From positions 1 through 23,334 of the forward strand of contig CAYSCS010000028.1 of the NCBI GenBank assembly GCA_964429695.1: 23,334 nt of DNA, written 5' to 3'. Below the pieces are notes generated by a model. The model was not told the DNA's origin and searched no databases. It saw nothing but the letters and a program-made list of their open reading frames with translations. The translations under genes and the position numbers were made by a program. Of this stretch, positions 7,256 through 14,680 are shown piece by piece (the first letter of the stretch is position 1; every line of letters starts with the position of its first letter). The DNA comes from CAYSCS01 sp964429695. Its GTDB lineage: Bacteria > Acidobacteriota > Aminicenantia > Aminicenantales > Aminicenantaceae.

Positions 7256-8983
7256 ATGAAGAAAAAAATCATCTTCACTTTCTTTTTTCTCGGACTTTTT
7301 TTCTGTTTCATTCCTCTTAATGCAGCCGAGATAAAAGGCAGAATCATGCTCTCCCCACAAATGAGTCCTTATTCCCGGGGAAACATGCTTCTCATGCTAC
7401 TTGGCGAGGAGAAATACATCAAATCCAGCCTCGACTCCCAGGGGAATTTTAAATACACGGAGCTCAAGCCAGGAAAATATTTGCTGAAGATGGACCTTTA
7501 TGGTCTCACTCCTGTGGAAAAAGAAATCCTGATCCGAGACGATTCAGAATCCATCCATCTCGACCTTCCTATTAAACTTTCTATTCTTGATAGAACGCTT
7601 GTTTTTATTAAAGAGGCAAGTGACTTCATCTGGTATCCCGTGATGGTTTTTCTGCTTCTTGGGGTGGGAATTATCCTCACCCTTATCTGTCGCTTGATCC
7701 AGGTGAGAAGGTTAGGGCTGGCCATGAAAATGGTCCTCAGAGGAGCCCTTCACAAAGACAAACTGGATAAAGAAGAGGGAGACATCTCTCCTTACGCTGC
7801 CTTGATGACTGCTCTTGCCGCCACGGTTGGAAACGGGAATATCGCTGGAGTAGCCACAGCCATTGCCATTGGTGGACCGGGTGCTCCGGTCTGGATGTGG
7901 ATAGCAGGCTTTCTGGGAATGGCCACAAAATATGCCGAGGGCTTCCTTGGAGTGAGATTCCGCATCAAAAATGAAAGAGGAGAGATGTCGGGAGGCCCGA
8001 TGTATTATGCTCGGTATGGAATAAAAAACGAACAGATAGCCAAGTTCATGGGAATGTTCTTCGCCATCTGTGGAACCATAGCTGCCCTATTCGGTACAGG
8101 AAACATGGCTCAGTCTAATTCAATGTCTCTAGCCTTCAACGACCAATTTGGTGTACCGTTTTGGCTCATGGGATTTACCATAACCACTCTTGTTGGCGCA
8201 GTAATCCTCGGAGGGATAAAAAGAATCGGAAGCGTTTCTGAAAGACTCGTGCCCACGATGATCATCTTCTATTTCGGCGGAGCACTAGTTGTCATTCTGG
8301 CCAATGTCGCCCATCTTCCTTCGGCCATCTCAGTGATTTTCCAATCTGCCTTTTCCATTAAGGCCCTCGGAGGAGCGATGGTGGGCACTTCGATTCAGCA
8401 AGCAATCAGCTTAGGTGTTCGTCGTGGATTGCTTTCCAATGAATCTGGCCTGGGTTCTGCTGCCATTGCTCAGGCTGCCTCCAAATCCTCTGACCCCTCA
8501 AGAAACGGCCTAATTGCCATGACTGGAACCTTCATCGACACCCTCGTGGTGAATACACTGACCACCCTGACTATCGTCATCACCGGGATGTACCTCAAGA
8601 CTCAGGCCTTTGGTTACTCTGAAGCCCTGACCTCGACGGCACTCACTGCGGCATCTTTCGAGTCCGTAATCCCCTTTGGTGGATATATCGTCGCCCTGAG
8701 CTCTTTTCTCTTCGGCTATACCACGGTTCTTGGATGGTGCTATTATGGAGAGAAATGTCTTGAGTATATCTTCGGTGTGAAAATTATCTATCCCTACAGG
8801 ATAATCTTCATAATCCTCCTCTTCATCGGCTCTATCCTCCAAGGCATTCACCTCAACATTGTCTGGTATATCGGGGATACTGCAAATGCCTTCATGGCTC
8901 TGCCAAACCTCATCTCCCTACTCTTTTTGGGTGGATATGTGGGGAAGGTGACTAAGGATTATTTTTTCAAGAAAAAGGCCTGA
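7256..8983 (+). CDS. AGCS-family Na+/alanine symporter with N-terminal periplasmic domain
   Basis: The C-terminal 440 or so residues are an alanine/glycine:cation symporter (AGCS, AgcS/DagA-like): ALAATVGNGNIAGVATAI, GGPGAPVWMWIAGFLGMATKYAEGFLGV, GEMSGGPMYYARYG, NESGLGSAAIAQAA and MTGTFIDTLVVNT are family landmarks. The protein is 575 residues, about 100 longer than usual. The extra part is N-terminal: a signal-peptide-like segment (residues 1-23, ending PLNAA), then about 85 residues resembling a carboxypeptidase-regulatory-like/prealbumin-type beta sandwich (EIKGRI...SLDSQGNFKYTELKPGKYLLKMDLYG). The first transporter helix begins around residue 124. With the signal peptide this domain should be in the periplasm. 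It follows NSS copy 2 by 8 bases with GGA before the ATG. The family imports alanine or glycine with Na+ (or H+); the role of the extra domain is unknown. Confidence 0.9.
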   Translation: MKKKIIFTFFFLGLFFCFIPLNAAEIKGRIMLSPQMSPYSRGNMLLMLLGEEKYIKSSLDSQGNFKYTELKPGKYLLKMDLYGLTPVEKEILIRDDSESIHLDLPIKLSILDRTLVFIKEASDFIWYPVMVFLLLGVGIILTLICRLIQVRRLGLAMKMVLRGALHKDKLDKEEGDISPYAALMTALAATVGNGNIAGVATAIAIGGPGAPVWMWIAGFLGMATKYAEGFLGVRFRIKNERGEMSGGPMYYARYGIKNEQIAKFMGMFFAICGTIAALFGTGNMAQSNSMSLAFNDQFGVPFWLMGFTITTLVGAVILGGIKRIGSVSERLVPTMIIFYFGGALVVILANVAHLPSAISVIFQSAFSIKALGGAMVGTSIQQAISLGVRRGLLSNESGLGSAAIAQAASKSSDPSRNGLIAMTGTFIDTLVVNTLTTLTIVITGMYLKTQAFGYSEALTSTALTAASFESVIPFGGYIVALSSFLFGYTTVLGWCYYGEKCLEYIFGVKIIYPYRIIFIILLFIGSILQGIHLNIVWYIGDTANAFMALPNLISLLFLGGYVGKVTKDYFFKKKA

Positions 8984-8997
8984 CCTTAAAAACATAA

Positions 8998-9945
8998 ATG
9001 TCTAGAAAAAAAGATGCCTTAATCTTTATCCTCAAATTTTTGATAAGCCTCTCATTGATTTCTTATCTATTGCTCAAGATTGTCCCTCTTAAAGAAATCC
9101 CTGTTTACCTAAGTCAAGCAAATCTCTTTCTCCTCTTTCTTTCTTTCTCCCTCCATTCCATAGGCCTTCTCATAAGCGCTTACCGATGGCAAATCCTCAT
9201 CCACGCCCAGGGAGACCATGTCCCCCTCGGCTTTCTCGCCAAGTCCTATCTTGTGGGCACATTCTTCAACAACTTTCTTCCTACCCGATTTGGAGGGGAC
9301 GTGGTGAGAATCTTGGATGGCTCCCGTTACTCAAGGTCAATCCTTAAATCCTCAGCCATTGTGCTTGTCGAAAGATTAACAGGAATAATCGTCCTTCTTT
9401 TCTTAGCCTTAGTCTCCTCACTAATCCGCATGGACATGTCACGCAGGATTCCACTCATCTTTGTCTCTTTTTCATTCGGGCTCCTTGGAATATGTGCCTT
9501 GCTCAGTCTCTTCACCCCTCTCGCAGGCCATCTTTTCCTCAAGATTCCTGAAAGAGGAAGATTATTGAAAATCAAGACAAAAATCCTCGAATTTAGAAAC
9601 TTAGTCCTTCTTTATAAAGACCGGAAAAAAGAAGTTTCTAAGGCCTTTTTCTGGGCTTTTCTTCTCCAAGTAAATGTAATTCTGCACTATTTCCTCGCCG
9701 GTGAAGCTTTTAAGCTTAAGATTACTCTCCTTGACTACTTCGTCTTCATCCCCATCGTTCTCATCATTCTTACCTTTCCCATCTCTATAAGCGGACTAGG
9801 AATAAGGGAAGGAATGTATATTGAAATATTCAAATTTTATTCTATTTCCCCCGCCTCTGCCTTTACCTTCTCTCTTGTGGCTGACATGCTTTTTAGCTGG
9901 ATTATAGGAATTGTAGGAGGAATAATCTACATTTTCAGAAAATAA
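8998..9945 (+). CDS. LPG-synthase TM-type (UPF0104/COG0392) membrane protein
   Basis: A 315-residue polytopic inner-membrane protein of the lysylphosphatidylglycerol-synthase transmembrane/flippase-like family. The family signature is visible at residues 89-104 (FFNNFLPTRFGGDVVR), preceded by the YRWQILI segment and followed by the helix with VLVERLTG. About seven or eight hydrophobic segments can be counted. There is no C-terminal aminoacyl-transferase (DUF2156) domain, so it is not a full MprF-type enzyme; stand-alone members are usually annotated as putative flippases. It begins 14 bases after the AGCS gene with no clear ribosome site, so translation may depend on coupling to the upstream gene. 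Its place in an amino-acid symporter operon is suggestive, but a functional link is not shown. Confidence 0.82.
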   Translation: MSRKKDALIFILKFLISLSLISYLLLKIVPLKEIPVYLSQANLFLLFLSFSLHSIGLLISAYRWQILIHAQGDHVPLGFLAKSYLVGTFFNNFLPTRFGGDVVRILDGSRYSRSILKSSAIVLVERLTGIIVLLFLALVSSLIRMDMSRRIPLIFVSFSFGLLGICALLSLFTPLAGHLFLKIPERGRLLKIKTKILEFRNLVLLYKDRKKEVSKAFFWAFLLQVNVILHYFLAGEAFKLKITLLDYFVFIPIVLIILTFPISISGLGIREGMYIEIFKFYSISPASAFTFSLVADMLFSWIIGIVGGIIYIFRK

Positions 9946-10311
9946 AAAAGCCGAGACCTGAGAGTAAAATCTCTCTGCCCTTCAATGTTCCCGAAAGAAG
10001 TCCTCGTGATTAATGAAGTCCTTTGTTTTATTTCAAGAAAAAATATTACCCATCGTCTCTCCAATACATTCTGAAATAATTTTTAGAACACGGTTCATCT
10101 TGCCTTTTTATTCAGGGAAAAAAATATCCTTAAGCAACTAAAAATTTGTTCAGAACGAGTAAAGTCATTATGAAAGAGGCTAATCGGATTAAGGATTAAT
10201 ATCAAGATGATAAAAGGCAATCATTCTCGATTTTGCTTTAAAACATCTCATCAAAATCTTCTTTTAAGGCTTCCCCATATTCTGGATTCTCCAGGCTTAC
10301 CCACACAATAT

Positions 10312-10343
10312 CCCCAAGAATTATCAACCTTGGGGCATCTTTT
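10312..10343 (+). terminator. Putative rho-independent terminator
   Basis: A perfect 7-bp stem CCCCAAG (10312-10318) / CTTGGGG (10329-10335) with a 10-base loop is followed by CATCTTTT. The stem is the only GC-rich hairpin in this AT-rich gap. It would end transcripts from the symporter operon, though it lies about 370 bases after the last stop codon. The T-run is short and offset by three bases, so strength is uncertain. Confidence 0.4.
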
Positions 10344-10433
10344 AATCAGTCAAAGAGAATGTGAATACTCAAGTGAGGAATTAAAAGATTTCTTAATTTC
10401 TCTTATTATATATCCATATTTTCTCCGACCGAT

Positions 10434-10463
10434 TTGGAGAAGCACCATATTTTTGAATATAAT
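10434..10463 (+). promoter_or_regulatory. Putative promoter of the envC-S41-yibQ operon
   Basis: TATAAT at 10458-10463 ends 6 bases before the ATG at 10470. An imperfect -35 (TTGGAG, 10434-10439) lies 18 bases upstream. Transcription from this box would begin at about the start codon, giving a leaderless mRNA, which agrees with the lack of any Shine-Dalgarno sequence before this ATG. Confidence 0.35.
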
Positions 10464-10469
10464 AAAAAA

Positions 10470-11648
10470 ATGAAAAAATATAGATTATCAACACTATTTT
10501 TTCTCTTGATTCCCTTCCTCATCCTCCCTATGGGTTTTATTCTTCCCTCATTTCCTTCGCCCGGGCAGGAAGTAAGCGAGTATCAGAAGCGCTTGAATGA
10601 GCTTTCTTTTCAAATTGAAGAAATAAAGGCGAAGATAAAAAAAGAGGAAAGCAAAAAATCTACACTTCTCTTTGAGCTCGAGAAAATCGGGCTAAAAAAA
10701 CAGTTGCTCAAAAAAGAAATAAACCTTCTCAGTCTCCAGCTCCAGGAGGCAAACCAAGGGCTTGAAGGGCTCAGGAAAAAAATTTCGGATTTAAAATCAA
10801 AACTTGAAAAAGAAAAAGAGGCCATCGAGGCGATTTTAGTCTCACTTTATAAATTCGGAAAATTCAGCCTCATCCAGTTCATGCTTGAGGCTCAAGACAT
10901 GAAGGCCTTCGTCTCGGAAAGCAAGAATCTGACTCTACTTGCCCAGCATCAGGAGAAGATTATCAAAGATTATAAGACAAAGGTAAGAGAGCTCGAATTG
11001 ACCCAAGAAAAGCTCGAGACAAAAAAGAATGAGATATCCTCAATCCTTCAGGACACGGCCCAAAAAAGAGAAGAGTTGATTGCCGAGGAAGAAAAGTACA
11101 AGACCCTTATTCAAGAGATAGAAAAAAATCGGAAGGCTTATCTTGAACTCCTCCAGGAATTGAAAGAAAGGGCAGAACAACTTCAAATTTTAATTCAGAA
11201 GTTAATCAATCAGGAGATATCCTTCCCCTTCGACCTTGTGCCTTTATATGAGAAAAAAGGAAAGCTTCCTTGGCCTCTTGAAGGGAAAATTTTAACGCGA
11301 TTTGGACTCCAGAAGCATCCTCGTTTCAACACGATTACCATGAATAATGGGATAGAGATTTTTCCCTCCACAGAAGATTTCCTCGTAAAATCTATTCATC
11401 CTGGAAAAGTCATATTCACTGACTACTTTCAGGGCTATGGGAAGCTAATCATCATCGATCATGGAATGACATATTACAGCCTCTACGGACATTGTTCTGA
11501 TTTCCTGGTTAAAAAAGGTGATTTTGTAAAAACCAGTCAGCCCATCGCCACCATCGGCGATTATGCCTCACTCAAGGGAAAAAGCCTTTATTTTGAGATT
11601 CGTTACAAAACAAAACCTCTGGATCCCTTGAAATGGTTGAGAAAATGA
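10470..11648 (+). CDS. envC: EnvC-like murein hydrolase activator (degenerate LytM/M23)
   Basis: This 392-residue secreted protein has the EnvC layout: an N-terminal hydrophobic segment (residues 5-28), a long coiled coil (about 35-255, rich in E/K/L heptads such as LKSKLEKEKEAIEAIL) and a C-terminal LytM/peptidase-M23 domain (about 275-392). The M23 zinc ligands are mostly lost: the HxGxD position reads NNGIE (292-296), and the final HxH position reads SLY before FEIR; only the YGH histidine is kept. E. coli EnvC is degenerate in the same way and ends SLYFEIR too, acting as an activator of AmiA/AmiB amidases at the septum rather than as a hydrolase. The frame extends to a TTG at 10434, but the ATG at 10470 puts the signal sequence at the N-terminus. 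The neighbours S41 and YibQ match the envC-yibQ order of E. coli, with an extra gene between. Confidence 0.88.
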   Translation: MKKYRLSTLFFLLIPFLILPMGFILPSFPSPGQEVSEYQKRLNELSFQIEEIKAKIKKEESKKSTLLFELEKIGLKKQLLKKEINLLSLQLQEANQGLEGLRKKISDLKSKLEKEKEAIEAILVSLYKFGKFSLIQFMLEAQDMKAFVSESKNLTLLAQHQEKIIKDYKTKVRELELTQEKLETKKNEISSILQDTAQKREELIAEEEKYKTLIQEIEKNRKAYLELLQELKERAEQLQILIQKLINQEISFPFDLVPLYEKKGKLPWPLEGKILTRFGLQKHPRFNTITMNNGIEIFPSTEDFLVKSIHPGKVIFTDYFQGYGKLIIIDHGMTYYSLYGHCSDFLVKKGDFVKTSQPIATIGDYASLKGKSLYFEIRYKTKPLDPLKWLRK

Positions 11649-11678
11649 TGGTAGAATTCAGGTCTAAATAAGGACTTA

Positions 11679-12821
11679 ATGGATAAAAAAACTCGATTTT
11701 TATTTATCTCCTCTCTCGTCCTGGTTCTCATCCTCGTTCTTCTCAATAGAGGAATTCTTCCCGACCTCTCCCCAAGAAGCATTCTCCAAAGCCACCTCAA
11801 AATTTTAGAGAGAGTTATCGACTTGATAAAGGATGATTACTTCAAAGAACCCGATCCCCAAAAAACTATGGAGGGCGCCTTCAGAGGAATGGTCGATTCT
11901 TTAGATGTTCTCTCTGCCTATTTGGATGAGGAAAGCACCCGAAATTTCAGGCAAAGAATGGAGAGAAGGCCAAAAGAAACAGGACTCATTCTTTTCAAAA
12001 AACCTTATTCCTATCCCTATGTCATTGGAATTGTAGAAGGCTCGCCAGCAGAAAAAGCGGGGATAAATTTTGGAGAGATAATAACTTCCCTTGACGGTAG
12101 GTCCACCCTTTCAATGAGCATGCTAGAAGCAAATCTACGTCTGAAAAGTGGCGAAAAAGAAAACCTTACTCTCAGAGTTTTGAAAGAAGAAAAACCCCAA
12201 GAGTTAACCCTCCCCAAAAAAGTTCTCTTCGAAGACCTTTATTCCTTCGAGAATTCAAAGGGGACGAGTGGAATACTAAGCATTCATCGCCTCTATTCTC
12301 CTCTCGTCAGCCAGATAAAACAAAATATCGTTCCTCTTTTAAAAGGGGAAAAGAAACCTCTTATCCTTGACTTTCGCAATTGCTATGAAGGGGAGCTTGA
12401 AGAGGCGTGCAAGTTCCTCAACATCTTCTTGAGGGCCAAGACGATTGGATATCTCGAGCGGAAAGGGGTAAGAGCAGAAAGTTTTTCCTGTGAAGAAAAG
12501 GCCGAGCTGGAAAATTTGCCTCTTCTTCTCTGGATAAATCAAGCCACCATTGGCCCCTCGGAAGCTGTGGCGGTAGTCATTAAGCATTTTAAAAGGGGAA
12601 AACTCATAGGTCTTCCTACCTTAGGCCTGGTGGCCAAACAGGACATATTTTTCTTGCCAGATGGAAGTTCTCTAGTCCTCACTTCAGGAATATTTTGTCT
12701 CGAAGAGGGGGAAAAGATCTGGGGAAAAGGAATCGAACCAGACCTCAAAATTGACTGGACAAATCAGAGTAAAGATTCCTTCCTAGAAAAGACTAAGAGC
12801 CTTCTTTCAGAATCGAGCTGA
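11679..12821 (+). CDS. S41/CtpA-like protein lacking catalytic residues
   Basis: A 380-residue membrane-anchored protein (TM about 7-23) with the fold order of C-terminal processing peptidases: N-terminal helical region (LERVIDLIKDDYFKEPDP...MEGAFRGMVDSLD, DxxSAY-like LSAYLDEE), a PDZ domain (about 105-180: VIGIVEGSPAEKAGINFGEIITSLDG) and an S41 core (IRxLxxxLLDFR-like, then ATIGPSEAVAVV). An ungapped alignment to E. coli Prc around its catalytic region places Gly292 at Ser430, His303 at Asp441 and Leu317 at Lys455 (PTFGKG reads PTLGLV), so all three catalytic residues are missing. The flanking pattern GxPSE...LIGLPTLG is otherwise well kept. TAAGGA precedes the ATG by about 6 bases. It starts 30 bases after envC and its TGA overlaps the yibQ ATG by one base. 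It is likely a non-enzymatic scaffold or regulator. Confidence 0.85.
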   Translation: MDKKTRFLFISSLVLVLILVLLNRGILPDLSPRSILQSHLKILERVIDLIKDDYFKEPDPQKTMEGAFRGMVDSLDVLSAYLDEESTRNFRQRMERRPKETGLILFKKPYSYPYVIGIVEGSPAEKAGINFGEIITSLDGRSTLSMSMLEANLRLKSGEKENLTLRVLKEEKPQELTLPKKVLFEDLYSFENSKGTSGILSIHRLYSPLVSQIKQNIVPLLKGEKKPLILDFRNCYEGELEEACKFLNIFLRAKTIGYLERKGVRAESFSCEEKAELENLPLLLWINQATIGPSEAVAVVIKHFKRGKLIGLPTLGLVAKQDIFFLPDGSSLVLTSGIFCLEEGEKIWGKGIEPDLKIDWTNQSKDSFLEKTKSLLSESS

Positions 12822-14020
12822 TGCCTGAAAAAATCTCCAAGGAATCCGATCAGCAGAAAAAAAGACTCCATCCGCTTTTAATTTTCTTTCTTCTCCTCGC
12901 CTTAATTTCAACCTTAGGCCAGGATTACCTCTCCTTCAAAAAAGAGGAAGAATGTTATTTTTTTGGATTCCTCAAAAGGAAAGAAGACACTTCGAAACAA
13001 AAAGTTACTCTGGAACAGTTAATCTTTAAAAGTTTGCAGGATTATGGAGTGCCACTAGATTCCATTCATAAGTATAAAGATGAAGAAGAGGTCTTCCATT
13101 TCATGGTCAACCTTCCCTCTAAAAAATATCACCTCTTAGAAGCTTCCTTTGAAAAAAAACTTCAAGAATCAAAGGCCAAAATAATAAGAAAAGAAGAACA
13201 AATGCGAGAGCTTAAAAAGTATCACTTCTGGGAAGTCAAAGGGAAGAAAGGTCAAAGACTCATTCTTCTCTTTTCCTGTGAAGAAGAAATTACTGCCGAA
13301 AAGGAGAAAGCCACTCCAAGGGAAAGAAAAAACAAAGTGGCCATCATCGTCGATGACATGGGATTTAGCCTCGAAGCTCTGAAAGAGCTTCTTTCTCTCA
13401 GGAAGCCGCTCACAGTGGCTATCCTTCCTTTCAGTCCCCTGGCCCGAGAAACAGCGCTGCTAGCCCATGAAAACAACCTGGAAGTGATCCTCCATCTTCC
13501 CCTTGAATCCATCAACTCACTTGAAGCAAGTGATGGAAGCCAAGAAATAATACGCTCCCAGATGGCTCCAGAAGAAATCGTAAACTTCGTCAAAGAAAGC
13601 ATAGAAAGGGTCCCTTTCATCAAGGGAGTTAACAATCATATGGGCTCAAAAATTACCACAGATGAAAAAACCATCCGTATCATTCTTGAACAACTGAAAT
13701 TAAAAAACCTCTTCTTCATTGATAGCCGGACTTCAAGTAAATCCATCGCCTTTAGAGAAGCACAAACTCTCGGTATCCCTTCCACAGCGCGAGATATTTT
13801 TCTGGATGTAGAGAAAAATGAAGATTACATAAAGAAGAAGATGTTAGAACTCTTTCGTCTGGCTCAGAGAGAAGGAGAAGCTTTGGGCATTTGTCATCCT
13901 TTTCCTGAGACTCTGAAAGTTCTGAAGGAAAATTTTAGCCTCGTTGAAAAACTTGAACTGGAGCCTGTTTTTGCTTCAAGGTTACTGAAGTATCCCAAAT
14001 CAGAAAAAGAGCGCGAATAA
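12821..14020 (+). CDS. yibQ: Divergent polysaccharide deacetylase (YibQ family)
   Basis: The C-terminal part, from about residue 170, is the YibQ/DUF610 'divergent polysaccharide deacetylase' domain: KVAIIVDDMGF (Asp178/Asp179), TVAILPFSP, VILHLPLES, the signature NNHMGS (271-276), FFIDSRTSS and ICHPFPET. The first 165 residues are a short cytoplasmic tail, one membrane helix (about 17-35) and a charged region that may hold a second small domain. The paired Asp and the NHMGS motif follow the NodB metal-site pattern, so a periplasmic metal-dependent deacetylase on a glycan is plausible, but activity has not been shown for this family generally. It is the last gene of the envC operon; the start overlaps the S41 stop by one base (TGATG), indicating translational coupling. 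Length of 399 is longer than E. coli YibQ because of the N-terminal extension. Confidence 0.87.
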   Translation: MPEKISKESDQQKKRLHPLLIFFLLLALISTLGQDYLSFKKEEECYFFGFLKRKEDTSKQKVTLEQLIFKSLQDYGVPLDSIHKYKDEEEVFHFMVNLPSKKYHLLEASFEKKLQESKAKIIRKEEQMRELKKYHFWEVKGKKGQRLILLFSCEEEITAEKEKATPRERKNKVAIIVDDMGFSLEALKELLSLRKPLTVAILPFSPLARETALLAHENNLEVILHLPLESINSLEASDGSQEIIRSQMAPEEIVNFVKESIERVPFIKGVNNHMGSKITTDEKTIRIILEQLKLKNLFFIDSRTSSKSIAFREAQTLGIPSTARDIFLDVEKNEDYIKKKMLELFRLAQREGEALGICHPFPETLKVLKENFSLVEKLELEPVFASRLLKYPKSEKERE

Positions 14021-14205
14021 TTCTTCTTTCTCCCTTCCTTTAAATAATATGTCTCTTCCCCAAATGAGTCAGTATAAAAAAATGCGGGAAAAAGTAAAGA
14101 AATACATCTCTTCTTTTAATTTTGAGGCTTAAGATTAAAGGGAGAAAAAGAGAGTCCATTTTTCATTCTCCAGCTTATATCTCGGCTCTTATTCCCACAC
14201 TTTCC

Positions 14206-14613
14206 TCAAGGATATCTCTCAATTGCTCCTTCTACGCTTGACATTTCTATCAACCCCTCGGGAGATGAACTAATATTAAGCTCACCGAAGCAGGTTTGGA
14301 ACTTGCAGAGATTGGGCTGACGGCCATTCCGAATAAAGCGAGCGGGCGAGACCTCTTGAAAGGTGGCCGCGGCCTGATTCTCCAAGGCTTCCAGGATCAC
14401 TCCTAAAAGAACTCTCATGATCTTATCCCGGTCTTTTTCCAGGCTACGAAGAAGGCCATTGAATGTCAACCCCTTTTTTGATATGGGTTGAATTAGAAGG
14501 TTAGAGCCTTCTTTTTTGCCCTTGTCAAATACCATTACGTTACTTTGAACATCTCCCTTACTTCTTATTTTCCCCCTATTTTCCTCTGAGACTACTTTTC
14601 TTTGAGGCATCAT
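14206..14613 (-). pseudogene. Doubtful ORF, possible transposase fragment
   Basis: A 135-codon frame without a clear ribosome site. The first half (MMPQRKVVSEENRGKIRSKG...) is unrecognised and basic. The second half contains a helix (KIMRVLLGVILEALENQAAATFQEV) followed by RNGRQPNLCKFQTCFGELNISS, which loosely recalls the 'RNG...KT.FGE' stretch in the N-terminal part of IS256-like transposases. If so it is truncated, because no catalytic domain follows; a neighbouring frame after the stop reads on for some residues (EQLRDILEESVGIRAEI), suggesting a frameshift. It could equally be an orphan hypothetical protein or not be coding at all. Confidence 0.3.
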
Positions 14614-14680
14614 GATTCGGTTTAGAAACTTTATCTTTTTCTCTTTAGGGACTTATTTAAAAAGACTTATCTCCAACCTT

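Larger units (their letters stand above)
9946..10469. other. 524-base intergenic gap
   Basis: AT-rich stretch between the transporter operon and the envelope operon. It contains one good hairpin (10312-10335) followed by a T-rich run, and a TATAAT at 10458-10463 next to the envC start. A weak 5-bp inverted repeat (GAGAG/CTCTC, 9960-9975) just after the transporter operon lacks a T-run. An 88-codon reading frame at 10207-10473 ends with ATGA overlapping the envC start, but it has no ribosome site, no recognisable protein features and contains the hairpin, so it is not called as a gene. Confidence 0.6.

Noticed and set aside
10207..10473. 88-codon plus-strand frame ending with ATGA over the envC start
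   Set aside because: No ribosome site, no recognisable protein features, and it contains the terminator-like hairpin at 10312-10343. The ATGA overlap alone is not enough.
13252..13635. 127-codon minus-strand frame opposite yibQ
   Set aside because: Antisense to a well-supported coding region; it is a by-product of that gene's codon pattern.
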